Shown: in pieces, positions 1-12,965 of the stretch
Layout of the letters: each line of letters opens with the position of its first letter
How positions within the stretch are numbered: position 1 is the stretch's first letter
NCBI GenBank assembly: GCA_020284085.1
Contig: JACEVL010000518.1
Location: 62,001 to 126,000 of the forward strand
Length of the DNA stretch: 64,000 bases
Source: Aporrectodea caliginosa
Lineage: Eukaryota > Annelida > Clitellata > Crassiclitellata > Lumbricidae
Direction of reading: 5' to 3'
Notes under the pieces: generated by a model
Seen by the model: the letters and a program-made list of their open reading frames with translations, nothing else
What the model was told of the DNA's origin: nothing
Databases searched by the model: none
Position numbers and translations under genes: made by a program

Positions 1-127
1 TGAACCTTTGACTCCCCAACCCAGATCACTGTCAATGCTTTTACCAGGCCCTTCAAAAGAGTCCTATATGAAAGTCCAAGTACACACAAAGAATAGCCTA
101 ATATTATTATCATTTTTATTATTATTA

Positions 128-304
128 TGTATTCATTAAGCGCCTCTATCTAATGACCAAGGATCAATTGATGGTGCTGAGCAACTGTGAGTGAAAGCCT
201 TGCTCAAGCTCTCTACACTGTAACCGTCGCAGAGGATAAGGCTCGAACCTGTACTCTCTCCATTACAAGGGGAGCACTCTAACCAATCGGCTACCATGCC
301 CCAC
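128..304 (-). repeat. tRNA-derived SINE (family A)
   Basis: Read on the minus strand, the element begins with a tRNA-like head. It has an A-box-like TAGCCGATTGGTT and a B-box GGTTCGAGCC near positions 240-295. The body ends in a retroposon tail containing GCGC followed by an ATT-rich microsatellite near 110-130. The same head occurs at 16755-17001. It is a retroposon and not a tRNA gene, because no cloverleaf acceptor pairing follows the B box. Confidence 0.7.
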
Positions 305-1845
305 CTTAATAATAATAATATCATAATAAGAACGACAATTTATATGGCACCATAATGCGGCCATACCGCTACCAGGGCGCCTGAAACCTCCCTGTACCAT
401 ATCTAAGACGAAAGCATGTACACCAAACAGGTGCGACAACCACTGAAGACAATATGATATTCAAGCACCACTCACTCTTAATCAATGCCTTGGCCGCCAG
501 AATCATCAAAGCATACCTGTAATGGTGTCCATTACAAGTCCTTGCAATTGACGGCATTATGACAGGTTGCTATGGCAACGGCGGTGGGGATCAAAATAGG
601 AAGCAGCCATCTGAAGCTGCTCAGCTATTTCTCACAGCTCCAGTCTGTCCCAATTCCAATAATCCATGTATAGAAATTTTTACAGTTTACACTGTATAAT
701 TGTTACATAGCCATATTTCAGCACCTTGTTAAATATTATTATTATCATTATGCATTCATTAAGTGCTACTATTTAACGACATTAAATCAATCCACTGCGC
801 TAAGCAATTGCATTATTTAACGTTATTATTTATTATTTAATGCTATCATTATTATTATTACACATTCATTAAACATCACTATCTAATGACCAAGCAACAA
901 TCCATAGTGCATTGGTGCTGCGTAATTGCATTATGAAACCTTATTATTTAACATTATTATTATTATTATGCATTTATTAAGTGTTACCATCTAATCACCA
1001 AGCAATCCATGGTGTCAAGCAATACATTATGAAACCTCATTATTCAATTTTCTTATATTTATGAACCCTAAAGAACTCATTATTATCTAATTTAAACTCC
1101 TCTAAACATAGGTTTCACAGATATCAATATCAGGAATCTTACTTACACCTTGAAGGTAAGAGGTTCTGAGTAAATGAATCAAATAATAAATAATAACAGC
1201 CAGAGAGTCAATTTAATCAGCCTCCACATCTGGAAACGCATATCGCAAGAAAGTAACCCCGCCGCACGGATTCCTAGAACTCGAATCACATTTTTCCGCA
1301 CTGCGTCTAGATCAATCTGTGTGCAGCAACGTCGTAACCAGGAGAATTTGCATCTTCTTGAGAAAGCTCAGAGTAAATCGTAGAGGCCTCCAAGGACCAA
1401 TCAAACCAGTCCACTGATTTAGACGACCCAGACTGCACCTGATACCACAGCACAGCGCAGGACACAAGTAACAATAAGCTCGGCTCAAACGACAGTCAAT
1501 TCCGGATAATATCACATGCTTGGAGGACATTCATGGACTCGGTCGACATAACAGAAGTACAATAAAGCTCTGATGGTCGCATGTGAAGAGTTACTTGCAT
1601 CGTGTAACAAGACGGAGATTATTAATCAAAGCAAGAAATCTTACAACAGAAGAACATCTGTGTGAGATTAGAACGCATGGAAAGAACCGAGGCAGAAAGT
1701 CATACACAGAAATACATGTAATATTTTATAACTCCAAATCTTGTACTCGAACATTCGCATAAATGCACAAGAAAGTCATTATAGTGCTGTCTCTTGAAGC
1801 TATATCATATTGCGCTCTAAAGCAGTTAAATTGTATTGAATTTAC

Positions 1846-2120
1846 AGATTTTTTAAGCGCCTCTCACAATCAGAGGCGCTCCCAGTGCGAAGGGCCCCGC
1901 AAAAAAACATAATAAGACAACGAGAAGAGACTGCAATACCCATGTTAAGATCACAGATCGAATTATAGAGGGAAGGTCATTCCAGAGCACCGGACCAACA
2001 GATGCATAGGCATGATGCTGGACAGTAGCAGTCTGTGACCGAGGTACAAGCAGATGCCATTCTAAAGAGCAGAGTGAGCGACCAGAGGCAGCCGAACGTC
2101 TCGTGTTGCATTCTATCAGA
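1846..2120 (-). mobile_element. LINE 3' end, CR1/L2-like, degenerate
   Basis: In minus-strand frames this encodes a broken version of the conserved LINE reverse-transcriptase C-terminal block, of the type VPRS..TATVQHHAY.SVGP..WNDLP. It then runs into the AGGCGCT tail shared with other retroposons in the window (compare 58426-58700). Frameshifts and stops make it a dead fragment. Confidence 0.55.
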
Positions 2121-2869
2121 ATTTATGTTCTAAACTTCTAATCAAGCAAGTAACAATGAATTTCGGGAGTATCTTCAAATATCAATCCAAGCAAATCGAA
2201 ATCTACGAGCAATGAGTGAATGTGATGGTATGCCTGAAATCTAATCATTTACAACAGTGATTGACATTTACTTCACACTTGCACAGCCATATATTAATAA
2301 CAGCATATCATTGCCAACAAAATCAAAACTCATCAAACTTAATCTCAGTTTTGTCTGGATAAAATACCAGTTTTAGCCACATGGCTAAATGATTTGACTA
2401 AATGACATGATTTGAAATTAATGATGCCATTAGCACCAGTACCATGCATAAACACACTACATGACAATGATAATAATATTACATGATCATGGCAATGACA
2501 ATGAATGCAATATTATTATAGTGTTAAAAATGAATAAACTCATGATGATGATGATGACAATGATGATCTACCAAACTTCTAACACTAAGACACTGTTTGA
2601 ATTATTGGATTCAATCCACAATGCCAATTTATTCATTTTATTGATCTTACTTTTCCTTATTCTAATTATTCTAATCATTGCATCAGAATTTAATTACACT
2701 AAACATCTGTGCAAGGAGGAAGGTAAAAAAACAAGTTATCACAGTGGAGGCTTAAATTCATAGGCACCGACTTTGGCTTTTGTGTCTGGGTGCATGGACA
2801 GTTTGAAATTGGTGAAGAATGCCCATCAACACCACTATCACCATTTTAGTCCTAATCAATTTGGTTCGA

Positions 2870-3075
2870 GATTTGCATTCTACCAGCACCACTTAGCCAA
2901 CTCAGCTATAAAAAAATGAGTACACTGACCAAACACTGTCGGTGGGAAGATGAGGATGAGACGGTGATGGAGAGGATTGGCCACCCGCACTCATACGCCA
3001 AGGCTAAGAAAATGAAGTCGCTAACACTTCATACCCATGGCTGCCTCAGGGCTAGCTTAAGGGACTGAGCACTCT
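2870..3075 (+). repeat. SINE family E body
   Basis: First of six copies of a sequence containing GAGTACACTGAC, GGTGGGAAGATGAG, GGCCACCC and AAGTCGCTAACACTTCATA, and ending in CTTCTTCTT. The most complete copy (54390-54637) retains a tRNA B-box at its head, so the family is tRNA-derived. Confidence 0.7.
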
Positions 3076-4260
3076 TCTTCTTGTTCATCATTTCATATCC
3101 ACAATTATCCTGGAAAATTTTGCTCTCAGTATTCCGTATTGTTTACAAACTTGTAGTTCGAAAACCTGACTGAATAGTTAGCATTTTCATAAATAACCAT
3201 CGTGTTAGATTTGGCGACGACATAAGAAACAATGTTCCGCAAGGCATGCTATGCACATTGCCGTCGTTATATTACATTACATCACAGTCCGATGATCAAA
3301 CTAACATCTAACCTACATCAACTGTACACAACAACCGATGTTAGCCACGTAAGACCTGATAATTAGCATTCGAAAACATTCTGTCTAGCACGTTCCATAA
3401 AGAAAGACCTTAACTGGTGTGGAACTGGAACCCATTCAAACGAGCGACCAGATAAATTCTGTGTAAACTGAGCAGGGTGGTGGAGGATGCCATACGGTCG
3501 CTATATTAAAACGTGCACATTTTATTTAAATTTTGCGCTTGATTTCTTAAAATAAGCATTTTACAGCCATACATATGAAATCCATAGATCACGTACTTTG
3601 TTCTGATGATAAAATGCAGCTTGATAACGCCAGAAAGCTTTTCAAAACCATGAAAGAAAATGTTTAGCGCCAAATGACTCGTAATGTTAAAATCTTTGGT
3701 TGTGTTCGGTCCTCGTTCAACCAAGGACCTGCCGTAAAGGAAATATATCTGTGAGATGTATTACTAGTAAGTAAGTTATAGGCATATGCAATCGAAAAGT
3801 TTTGGTCCCTTTCATTCGAAAATCATCATCGTTTCTTATATGAATGCAGCACAATAATAATTTAATATTTATCTTGTATACACTTGGCTTTGAAATGAAA
3901 GTGTGCATACAGCAATGATAGAAAACAGTGTCATTGACTCTTTCATGGCGATTTATTTAGCGATACCATTTCTCAAAATATAAATAATATCTATGTTTTT
4001 ACCTTTTAGCCTCTGTTGTAGAAAATCATGTTTAGGCTATAAGAACGTAGACCAGTTAAACAATTTAGTGTGTTGCTTTTATTTATTTTGTCATGCGAAT
4101 TTGAAGCACGATCGTTCAATTTTGGTTAATACCAGTGCGTAAACCAGCAATTAATTGAGTTCGGTTTTGCTAGAACGAGAGGATTTGACGCTACTCACCG
4201 GCTCAATGAGGACTGATTCATGAAATGTGCACGTTTTATAGCGCCGTTATCTGAAAATAT

Positions 4261-7200
4261 ATGGGATTTACATTTGCGTTACACAGTTTTACGCGAAATA
4301 TAGACCAGAGGATGCTGATCGGGCTCCGGAGATGCCGAACAGCATTAAGACTTTTCTGGAGACGACGGAAACTTGCTATTTTGGCATGCCTGATTTGTCT
4401 GTTAATTTATAACGAATATGTGCATTATTACGTAGTGTTGTTACAATGTACGTGGCCATCTCTAGACGTCGGCACTAAAGATCATGAACCAAGTGACCCA
4501 CTCTATGCTATGGTTCTGTCGGACACTCATCTTCTTGGATCAAGAGAGGGACATTGGCTTGACAAACTTAGAAGGTCTCATAACTTTGAAGGTGTCAAAT
4601 TATGCACAAATACAGTCAATGAATGAAACTTTGTTGAATCATCATTAATTCATCTGGCAATTGCTTCTTAACTCTCACAAAGACTATTTGTATAAGGTTA
4701 TTCTGTTAACAGAGCCTTTGGTTCCTTTGAGTTTGCCCATTGTCTCTAAATGTACAAGACTGTCTTCATATTACATTTGAACTGTTATGGTGAACAATAA
4801 AGTATATTGATTGATTTATTGGTGAAAAATTATAATTTATGTTCTGGATATTCATTGGTTTATAAATGTAAGTTTATATGTTGCATTTGGGAATACGTAA
4901 CTTGTGAAAAAGGGTTAATATCCTATCTCTTAAACATCATCTAAAATCATCAGATAAGTCACATAAAAATGCTCAGTACAACCTTAGATATTACAATATG
5001 CTATACTCAGTTTATATGTATTGTATCAAGGGAGTTGGATCAGCTTGCATTTTCAAACCCTCATAAGCTGTACCTTTTTACATTGGCTAGATTGGTTAGA
5101 AACGTTTTTCAAGGTTCTTAACATTCGATGTATCAGTGTCCACAATGTGATTTATTTTTGATTCAGGGAATGGCAGATGGAACGAGCTTTTCAAACATCT
5201 ATGCTACTTCACCGCCCAGAGGCTGTTTTCATTCTTGGTTAGTTCATCGAGTACAAAATAAATACAAAGATATAAATTGTTTCAAAGAGACTACCTGAGC
5301 CATTAGCAGGTTCATTCGATCCTTTTGGCATTTGCATTAGGCGTTGTTGTGAAATGAATAAATCAAATACAGATGTGAAATATATAAATAGAATTATTCA
5401 AATATCAAGTCAATAAACAACTTAAATAAGCCAGTAATGGCAACAATGGCTGATACCAATGCAGCAAGTGCTCGTGGATGATAACTATGCCAGGGATCAA
5501 GTTACGGTAGTTATTGGATGAAATCAATAACGGTCGATCGGAAATTATGCAGAATTTAAAACACTGATATTATTCTCTGAGCTAAAAAAAGTTATGCAAA
5601 TACCAGAATTTGTATTGCACTGATAGTTTTCTCTGAGCTGAGCTTATGCAAATATAATTTTTAAAAATTTATGTTGATATTTTTTGCTGACCTAAATTAT
5701 GACTAAGGGCAAATCAGTGCATGTTCAATTTTTCGATTTGATGTAGGTGATTTATTCGATGAAGGCAAATGGTGTGGTGATGCAGAATTCGAATATCACG
5801 TCAACCGATTCAAGAGGAAATTCCAGACGCCGGAAAATACGGATCTCATTGTTGTCGCTGGAAATCACGATATAGGATTTCATTACATGTAAGAATGGTC
5901 AAATGTGTCTATTTGTGTATCGTATCGCAGCATAGACTATTTATTTATGTATGTATCTTTGTGTATGTATCTGTATGTGCGGATGTATTTAGATTTGTGC
6001 TGGTATGTTTGTATATGTGTATGTACTGGTATGTGGTATGAATGTGTATGTTGGTATTCCTCCAAAGACTATTACAGTGGATTCAGAATAACGGTGTTCT
6101 TCCAAAGATGCTGCTGAACCACTTTAATTCTTGACGTCTTTCAACTCTAATTAATTACCAGTAGTTATGTATGAGTTTGACTGTTTCTCCCAATTTTCTC
6201 AAAGGTGACCAATAAGAAGTGGAAATTCTGTGGTAATTTATTTTGAAATATGCTGAGCCCTGAATGGCTCAGTTTGCCTCAGAATATGACCTGAAATCCT
6301 TTATTAGCTTATTATATAGCTACATCACAGTGTTCTACCACGCTTCATTATGAAACAAATTCTGATGAAAGACGTGTGGATCCAAAACTTAGTTCGGCTG
6401 TTAAGCGGTAGAAAATAAACTCATATCATGGCCTCGTTGTAAAGTAGTTCCTCCCCTAGCCAACTCAACTAAAATGAGTACACTGACTGTACGCTGTTGG
6501 TGGGAAGATGAGACGGTGAGGGAGATGACTGGCCACCCACCCTCATACGCCGAGGCTAAGAAAATATAGTCGCTAACACTTCATAATGAATAGTTGCCTC
6601 AATGGACTGCTCTTCTTCTCTGATATTGAAGTAACTTGACCGCACATGCCGTCTGTTTTCCAGGGTAGATGACAATAAACATCAGAGGTTTGCAAAAGCG
6701 TTTAATGCATCATCGGCGCGAATGGTGACAATCAAAAACAACATATTTGTCCTCCTGAACAGCATGGCGTTTGAAGGTGACGGCTGCAGCTTTTGCCAAG
6801 AAGCGGAGGATTCACTTAATCAAATCACACGGTCACTCAACTGCGCTCAGGTGTGTAAAGAGTTGATCAGGGCTGGTCTTGATTATTTAATTGTATAGTA
6901 TGTAATTGGACTATTTATGTAGCACCCTTAAGAACTTCGCAGAGGTGCTAAAACATGGATCTAAACAGCTGTGATGGTTATTAAGATGATGAGTGCTCTG
7001 CCCAAAGGTAGGTCCATTGGCTTTTATGCCACCCGCGGATGAGATGAGTGAGGTGGTTTCCCATTGCCTTCCGCAAGCAATTGTGGGTGAGCAATTTGTT
7101 CGGGGTTTCAACGCAGTGGCTTGAGATAGATTCGAACCTGCGACCCTCTAGTTACAAGACACAGAACATACCGCTACACCACCACATCCCTTCATTATTA

Positions 7201-10200
7201 AGAACAGATAGCTTATTGCCATGTATGGCATTTAGATACTGAGCACATGTTTATCATTTCTTTGGCCTGTTTGATTGATGCTGTGAGCAATACCTGCTGA
7301 ATCATTCTTTTGTTTGTTGAGGCATTTTTTTCATCCGTGTATTAATGTATGATAGTTTTTTTTCTGAAATTTATATAGCACATCTCACAGAAAACCTGCT
7401 TGATGATACTCCAAATAGTTGGCATTAAATGACACAGTTTTGTTTGCTGCTTCTTCCTTCTACAGTAATTTTAATTTCTGTTTGGTCTTAAACTTGTAGG
7501 GTAAGCCATACAACTGCTCAAAAGATGGCATTGTTTATTCAAGACCTGTCTTGCTTCAGGTGAGTTTCCTAATGTGTTTCATGTTCGGCATTGCTAGTTC
7601 GCACGAGAGCATGGCCGTATTATCCATTAGGCACAGTGGGCACTCTGCCTAGGGCCTACGAACCTTTCAGGGTCCTACGCAAGTCTGAAAAATGTGATGT
7701 TGAAAAAATCGGAAATATCGCATTAGACCTTACTGGATATAATCCAGGATATTAAATTTAAATAATCAACATTATGAAAAGTAAATTGAGATTTAAAATC
7801 AAAACTGGGTGTGTTTGTGATTCATAATTATACCCCGGTACATGACGTCAATAAATAATGTGAATGCGTAACTGTGTTTAGCTGTAATGCAGAGCTGGCA
7901 GTTGGGGTCTACAAAGGCAAGAGTGCCTAGGGCTTACAACGACCATAAAACGGCACTGTGCAAGAGCGTTGTGGCTTTCAAAAATGTAAATTGTTTATTG
8001 GTTCTCAAACACAGGAATTATTGTCATGAAAAGCAGTGTCAAGAGTGTTGTTTCAGAAATATCAGCTTTCGCAACTGCTCTGGTATATCTTTGAACTGTT
8101 GAGTTCAGACGTTGTTTTATTACGTCGAATAGGTAACAGATGGATACCTTTAATGCATCGCTGTACATCAGTTTGTCATCTTTTTTCTAGCACTATCCGC
8201 TGTTTCGTCCATCAGATTCTCACTGCTCTGGACCAGATGCAGCCGACGAACATGAAAGACATTTTCGAATGAGACCGAAATGGAATTGTCTAGCAAAGGA
8301 GATATCTGGCCAGGTATTATTATACTGTTGATTCTGGGTAGCAGTAAAAACTTATGAGAGAAGGAATCTGGCATGGCTAGTCTTTGATGATGATGATGAG
8401 TTCTCTGCCTGAAGGCAGGTCCTTTTGGCTTTTTGCTACCCGGGGATGAGATGAGTGAGGTGGTTTCCCGTTGCCTTCCTGACAGACAATTATGGGCGAG
8501 CAATTTGTCCAGGGTCGCTACGCAGTGGCTTGAGGTAGAATCGAACCTGCGGCCCTCCAGTTACAAGGCACAGAACATACCGCTACACCACCACGTCCCA
8601 CTGATGTTTGCTGATGTTTAGCCTTCTGAAAGTGCTTTAAAGACAGTTACAGTATTTTTATTATTAAAATAATAAGTATCTTCTTCGTATTGTTGTTGTG
8701 TTTATTTTATAATCACAAATGCTTGACCCAGTGACTGCTCTGTTGCAGCATAGTGCTGGATGAGTGGAAATGAGATGTTACACTTAAAATTCTTTGTATT
8801 ATGTTCCTATGTTTCTATCCATTTTGGTGAATCCCCTACCTCGGTTGTGATGGTGGCAGCTTTATTCTTTTTCCATCAATTTGTCCCAGTTAGCAGTGAT
8901 AGCGTAAGCCTGTGCGGATTCTGTTTTAGATTTTGGAAAGACTCCAGCCGAGACTGGTTCTCAGCGGTCACACACATAATTTCTGTTATACGCTGCACAA
9001 GGATAACATTCCAGAATGGACGCTTCCGTCTTTCAGCTGGAGAAACAAACGAAACCCTAGCTTCCTTCTGGTCAGTAAGCATATGTTTTCTCTAAACTCT
9101 TAAAGATGCATTTTTTCAGCTGTTTGATGGCCACGTGTTGAGCGCTTCTGAGAGACTCTTAAGTGGCGCTTTATAAATGTTTTGTTACATTACATTACAT
9201 TACATATGTGTATGTACGTATGTATGCATGCATGTATGTATGTTTGTACGTATGTGTATGTACCCGGTACTGCAATATCATTGTTATGTGTCTTCACTTC
9301 TCCCTGTTACAATTACGTTGTTACTGTTACTGATTGCCATAAATGTAAACCTATGGGTTGTTACCGGCTGCAATAAAAAATATTGATTGATTGATTGATT
9401 GATTGATATATGTATGTATTTGTGTATGTATGCATGTCAGTATGTGTGTATGTGTGCATGTCAGTGTGTGTATGTATGCATGCATGTATGTATGTCTGTA
9501 TGTTTCTGGCTATTTGTAAGTGCCTTTTAACAACGTCACAAGGACACTTGACATGGCAACAGATGAGATCTTAAAAGGTGCAACTAAAGATGACTTGAAA
9601 ATGTTTCTTGAGCTGTATATAACGAATTTATTTGTTCGTTAGTTAGTTCTGAGTTAGTTAATTGTATAGACACTGCAGAAGCCTTGATGTTGAAGTTCAT
9701 CATTGTAACAGAAGGTTCATCACTAAGCCAATAGTGCTTGGGTAACAAAAGATTCACACATGTCATAAGAGTTACTGAGCTGTTGGTAGTGATTAAGATG
9801 CTTGGTTGACTAAAGCAAATACTTGTATTAACTTAAGAGAAAACTAGCGATTTTGTATTGGTACATTATCAACTACAACTACACCATGTCTTTTCATTTG
9901 TGTTCAGTGATTTGAATGAAGCTGCTTTGGGAATTAAATATATAGCTCATAAATATTATAGTTATTCATTTAATCAGCCACCATATAGTTCGTCTAATTT
10001 ATTAATTAGATGATTATGTGATTTAATTTTTAATTTGTGTTTCTCTTGCAGCTCACGATAAGCAGCAGCAGTTTTGCCGTCAACAAATGCTTCTTACCAG
10101 ACGAGTCTACAGTGATAGGAATATATATTTTGGGCTGTGCCGTTGTTTTCGTGGCTGCTTTTTGCGGTTGTCTGCTTGAACGTCAAGCACGACATGGTCA

Positions 10201-10213
10201 CCGTGCGGACTGA
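4261..10213 (+). CDS. MPPE1: Metallophosphoesterase 1 (PGAP5-like), complete, 8 exons
   Basis: Exons: 4261-4574, 5167-5237, 5747-5888, 6664-6850, 7500-7559, 8191-8313, 8930-9070, 10052-10213. Together they encode 399 aa, close to the vertebrate length, and all phases match. The family removes an ethanolamine-phosphate side chain from GPI anchors to permit ER exit of GPI proteins. Visible features are an N-terminal membrane segment (~38-63), SDTH (87-90), GDLFDEG (129-135), GNHD (167-170), a HYPLFR motif opening exon 6, SGHTH (311-315), and a C-terminal membrane helix (~367-388) followed by a short basic tail. These are the metal-binding motifs of a calcineurin-like phosphoesterase flanked by two membrane anchors, as expected for an ER/Golgi-resident enzyme. 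The start at 4261 is the first ATG in frame; ATG 4312 is an alternative. Introns hold SINEs and microsatellites. All donors are GT. The family is clear; the orthology is inferred from the domain plan and length. Confidence 0.93.
6455..6612 (+). repeat. SINE family E body (MPPE1 intron 3)
   Basis: Carries the same word order as the 2870 copy: TGAGTACACTGACTGTACGC, GGTGGGAAGATGAGACGG, GGCCACCCACCCTCATACGC and GTCGCTAACACTTCATAA. It lies just before exon 4 of MPPE1 (6664). Confidence 0.7.
6908..7190 (-). repeat. tRNA-derived SINE family C, copy 1 (MPPE1 intron 4)
   Basis: Minus strand: the head GTGGTGGTGTAGCGGTATG (A-box like) is followed by B-box GGTTCGAATC. A conserved body follows, and the element ends in a TTTATGTAGCACC tail that resembles the LINE tail seen elsewhere. 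A sister copy is at 8375-8601. Confidence 0.7.
8375..8601 (-). repeat. tRNA-derived SINE family C, copy 2 (MPPE1 intron 6)
   Basis: Same head (GTGGTGGTGTAGCGGTATG), B-box and body (GATGAGATGAGTGAGGTGG on the plus strand) as copy 1, about 1.4 kb away in the same gene and in the same orientation. It ends in a short ATG/ATC repeat rather than the GCACC tail. Confidence 0.7.
9190..9510. repeat. TGTA/TGCA microsatellites with a retroposon end
   Basis: Positions 9204-9260 and 9405-9505 are imperfect (TGTA)n. Between them lies a retroposon 3' end with AATAAA and a (ATTG)n tail near 9370-9405. All of it is intronic to MPPE1 (intron 7). Confidence 0.7.
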
Positions 10214-10424
10214 CAATTCCCATTACATATCAATAATTCCAGATAGCTTGACACCAAGCATCCATAGATAACTTGCGTAGTACTTGGTTTGCGGACCATC
10301 TTATGGTGAGCGGTATTTTGTAATTACTGGTGTTATTAGAGAACTGTTTCTTCAGCCAAGGCTAGGCCTTCGGTGCTTCTCGATAACTATTTTTAATCGT
10401 GTATTAGGGTACACCGTATTTTGT

Positions 10425-10430
10425 ATTAAA
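10425..10430 (+). promoter_or_regulatory. Probable MPPE1 polyadenylation signal (ATTAAA)
   Basis: ATTAAA lies about 212 nt after the MPPE1 stop codon and is the first canonical-type signal in the 3' flank. Cleavage would be expected 10-30 nt further on. Confidence 0.5.
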
Positions 10431-10629
10431 GTAATATAAAACTTGGGCCAACCACAATGTTTGTTATTAGTCCTTGCTCCTTCGATCTATTGTTGTTCCA
10501 CTTCCACCAATTCCATCATGGTCAAATTTGCTTCAAGAACAGCAGTAGGGCTTAATTACATGATTACTGAGCTAATATGATGTCTGATAATTTTCTGACG
10601 AGTAACAGTGATAATGAGATGGGTGTATC

Positions 10630-10788
10630 CAGGCACGTAGCGAGACTTCAATTCAAGAGGAGGCAACTTCACAGACCATTGGGAAAATCCTGGTCATTGA
10701 GGTCATTAGTCAATGGAAGTTCAAGTATATAAAAAAAAAGCAAGAGGAGGCAATTGCATCCTCGTGCCTCAATGTAGCTACACCTATG
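10630..10788. mobile_element. hAT-type MITE, 159 bp
   Basis: The left end is CAGGCACGTAGC and the right end is GTAGCTACACCTATG, which form imperfect TIRs. The 8-bp duplication GGTGTATC flanks both sides exactly (10622-10629 and 10789-10796). No coding capacity. Confidence 0.7.
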
Positions 10789-11205
10789 GGTGTATCCACA
10801 AATGTAATCTCAAAATTTCTAAAGCACCACTGGAAAGCTAAGCCCAGGGCACCAGAATATTCACAAACCCTAATATATTTATTATACAGTAAAATTGAGT
10901 TACAAATCAAGGCAGTTACTTGTCGAGTATGAGCCACTGCTTTCTTTCAACAGAATCGATTAAAAACTATACGTTACTTAGAATGTTATTTGGTAATTGT
11001 AAATAGCAACTTCTATAATGCCAGCGTCTGATTAACAAAGCATGCGTTACCAAATGCTGCAGCCAGGTCAATACCCAATTCTTCATACCCAGCAACCCAG
11101 GGATGCCTCTTTGGGACTAGCTAAAGGGATTGCTTGTCTTCTAGTTCGTGGATAAGAAGTAAAATAATGCCACAATATGTTTATTCCTGAACACCTCATG
11201 ACAGA

Positions 11206-11552
11206 CAGTGTTTAATCTAGTCCCCTTGCTGTCGGGGGGGAATTGAGGGTTCTGGGGGGGATCAGCTTATTATACAAGTTGACGACCGGGGGTAGTGACG
11301 AGTGTTACCAAGAACAAGAGTTTTTCAAGGGGTAATAACAACAATTTTCCAACAATATTCGAGGGGGTAGTAACAAGACTTTTTCCAAGAAGAATTTTCG
11401 AAGGGGGTAGTATCAAGAGTTTTCCAAGACAATATTCTACAAAATTACATGTCTTTAATTTTTCTTGAGGCAAAAATTTCATCTCTTTAATTTTTCTGGG
11501 GGGGAAACTCGATCCTGGGGAACTTCCCCAGAGACGTCTAGATTAAACACTG
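11206..11552. mobile_element. hAT-type MITE, 347 bp
   Basis: Perfect 15-bp TIRs: CAGTGTTTAATCTAG at the left and its complement at the right. The flanks repeat CATGACAGA on each side (11197-11205 and 11553-11561), consistent with an 8-9 bp target duplication. The inside has G-rich tracts and (A)AGAGTTTTCCAAG sub-repeats. Confidence 0.8.
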
Positions 11553-11901
11553 CATGACAGAAAGTCTAAGAAACAAAGTCAAACTGTTAGCCTGTAATGA
11601 AACTCGCCAGTTGAAAATCCAGAGGATCACATGTACAGCTGCTTTTAGCCTTTTAAACGTAGGAAGTCCGTTACCTGCTTTCAGTTTTATCATTTATATA
11701 ATATTCAGTAACACGAATATAAACATTTAATAGTATTCATGATAAATACTAATATTTAAGAAATATTTTTGACATCTATGACGTAAAGGCCCATAGCCTG
11801 TAACGTTGGCAAGTTCAAGTAGGCCTAATTAAAAAGACGTAATAAAAGCATTATGACGCTATCATTATTGTGACGTAGCAGAAATGTGACCGTATACGAT
11901 T

Positions 11902-12073
11902 ATCAGTTATTGTTATAAAATGCATTTTATTAGTCTATGACGTCATTAGTTATTGTTATTAAATGCCATTTAATAGTCTATGATGTCATTAGTTATTGTT
12001 ATTAAATGACATTTATTAGGCTATGACGTCATTAGTTATTGTTATTAAATGCATTTTATTAGACTATGACGGC
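11902..12073. repeat. 43-bp tandem repeat x4 with CRE palindromes
   Basis: Four head-to-tail 43-bp units begin at 11902, 11945, 11988 and 12031. Each junction forms TGACGTCA or a one-base variant: TGACGTCA at 11938-11945, TGATGTCA at 11981-11988, TGACGTCA at 12024-12031 and TGACGGCA at 12067-12074. The consensus TGACGTCA is the known CREB/ATF site. The array lies about 1.3 kb upstream of the start codon at 13329. Regulatory use is only inference. Confidence 0.85.
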
Positions 12074-12965
12074 ATAAAATTGTGATGACGACATCTGGCC
12101 AGTATGACGTAGCACATTCACGTAACAGTATGATTATGGCGTCATCGGTTGGATATAATATTATTAATTATAACGTAAAAAGATCGAAGGATGTTTACAT
12201 TTCCTGGTCGTCTGTAACATCCGCTGCCTCTGAATCTGTCAGGTAAACAAATGACTTGACCTATATAATTTATTATTTAGGCCAAGCTATGGCGCGCATA
12301 TTACCATGAAGGCATGAACTGGAGTTATCTTATCATCTGACCCAGAGGCGTAGCCGGGAAACAATTTCGGATGGGTTTTAAGATTTGGGGGAGGGTCGGT
12401 TTCCATTGGAAATGGTCGTATTTTTCTGCATTTGTAGTTTTTAATAACAGTAATGCATTTATTTGCGGGTGGTTAAACCCGTAAAATCACCCCAAAATAG
12501 GCCTACGCACATGATCTGACCGCTTACGAACTGTATTATTTACTTCTGCTCATAGGCCTAGGCTATGTAACTATAGTTTAGTAATTTTATAGGAATCGAA
12601 GCACAGAGATTGACTTAGGTTTACTCTTTCTTTCAGTCCTTCATTCGGTGCAGTTATTAGCGCCTGTCCAAAAATTAAGTAACCAGTGGAGGCGCCAGGA
12701 TTTCAGGTTTGGGGGGCTAAAGCACCAAGCCCTTTCCTTTTGTCCCCTCCTGCCTGTGATTTGCAGTGATTTCCCAATTATTTTTTGGGCGGGGGCCGAG
12801 TCGCAGTTAGGGATGTTAAGACCCCCCTATCCCCTTCCTGGCGCCTAATTGATTGACTTTCACTTGTAGACAGACGCTAATGTCTATAATAAGCGTATGT
12901 TAACAAATTATGAGTACATGGACAGACAGACAGACAGGCAGAAAGACAGATAGACACAGACAGAC

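Larger units (their letters stand above)
306..4260. other. Gene-poor left flank with degenerate repeats
   Basis: No exon chain could be built here. Positions 730-1060 hold three degenerate copies of an ATT-rich retroposon tail (CATTCATTAA words). Positions 2461-2580 are low-complexity ATG/ATT sequence. A minus-strand GTAAGT at about 1142-1147 and an open stretch at 1-63 might belong to a gene lying to the left, but nothing recognisable is encoded. Separate entries cover the LINE end (1846-2120) and a SINE body (2870-3075). Confidence 0.5.

Noticed and set aside
1..63. Open minus-strand stretch preceded by an acceptor-like CATATAG, possibly the last visible exon of a gene to the left
   Set aside because: Only 21 codons, open in more than one frame, with no recognisable protein; not enough to annotate.
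7611..7965. Possible transposon with CATGGCCGTATTATCC and CCATAAAACGGCACTG ends in MPPE1 intron 5
   Set aside because: End similarity is partial and the flanking duplication is unconvincing; left unannotated as an element.
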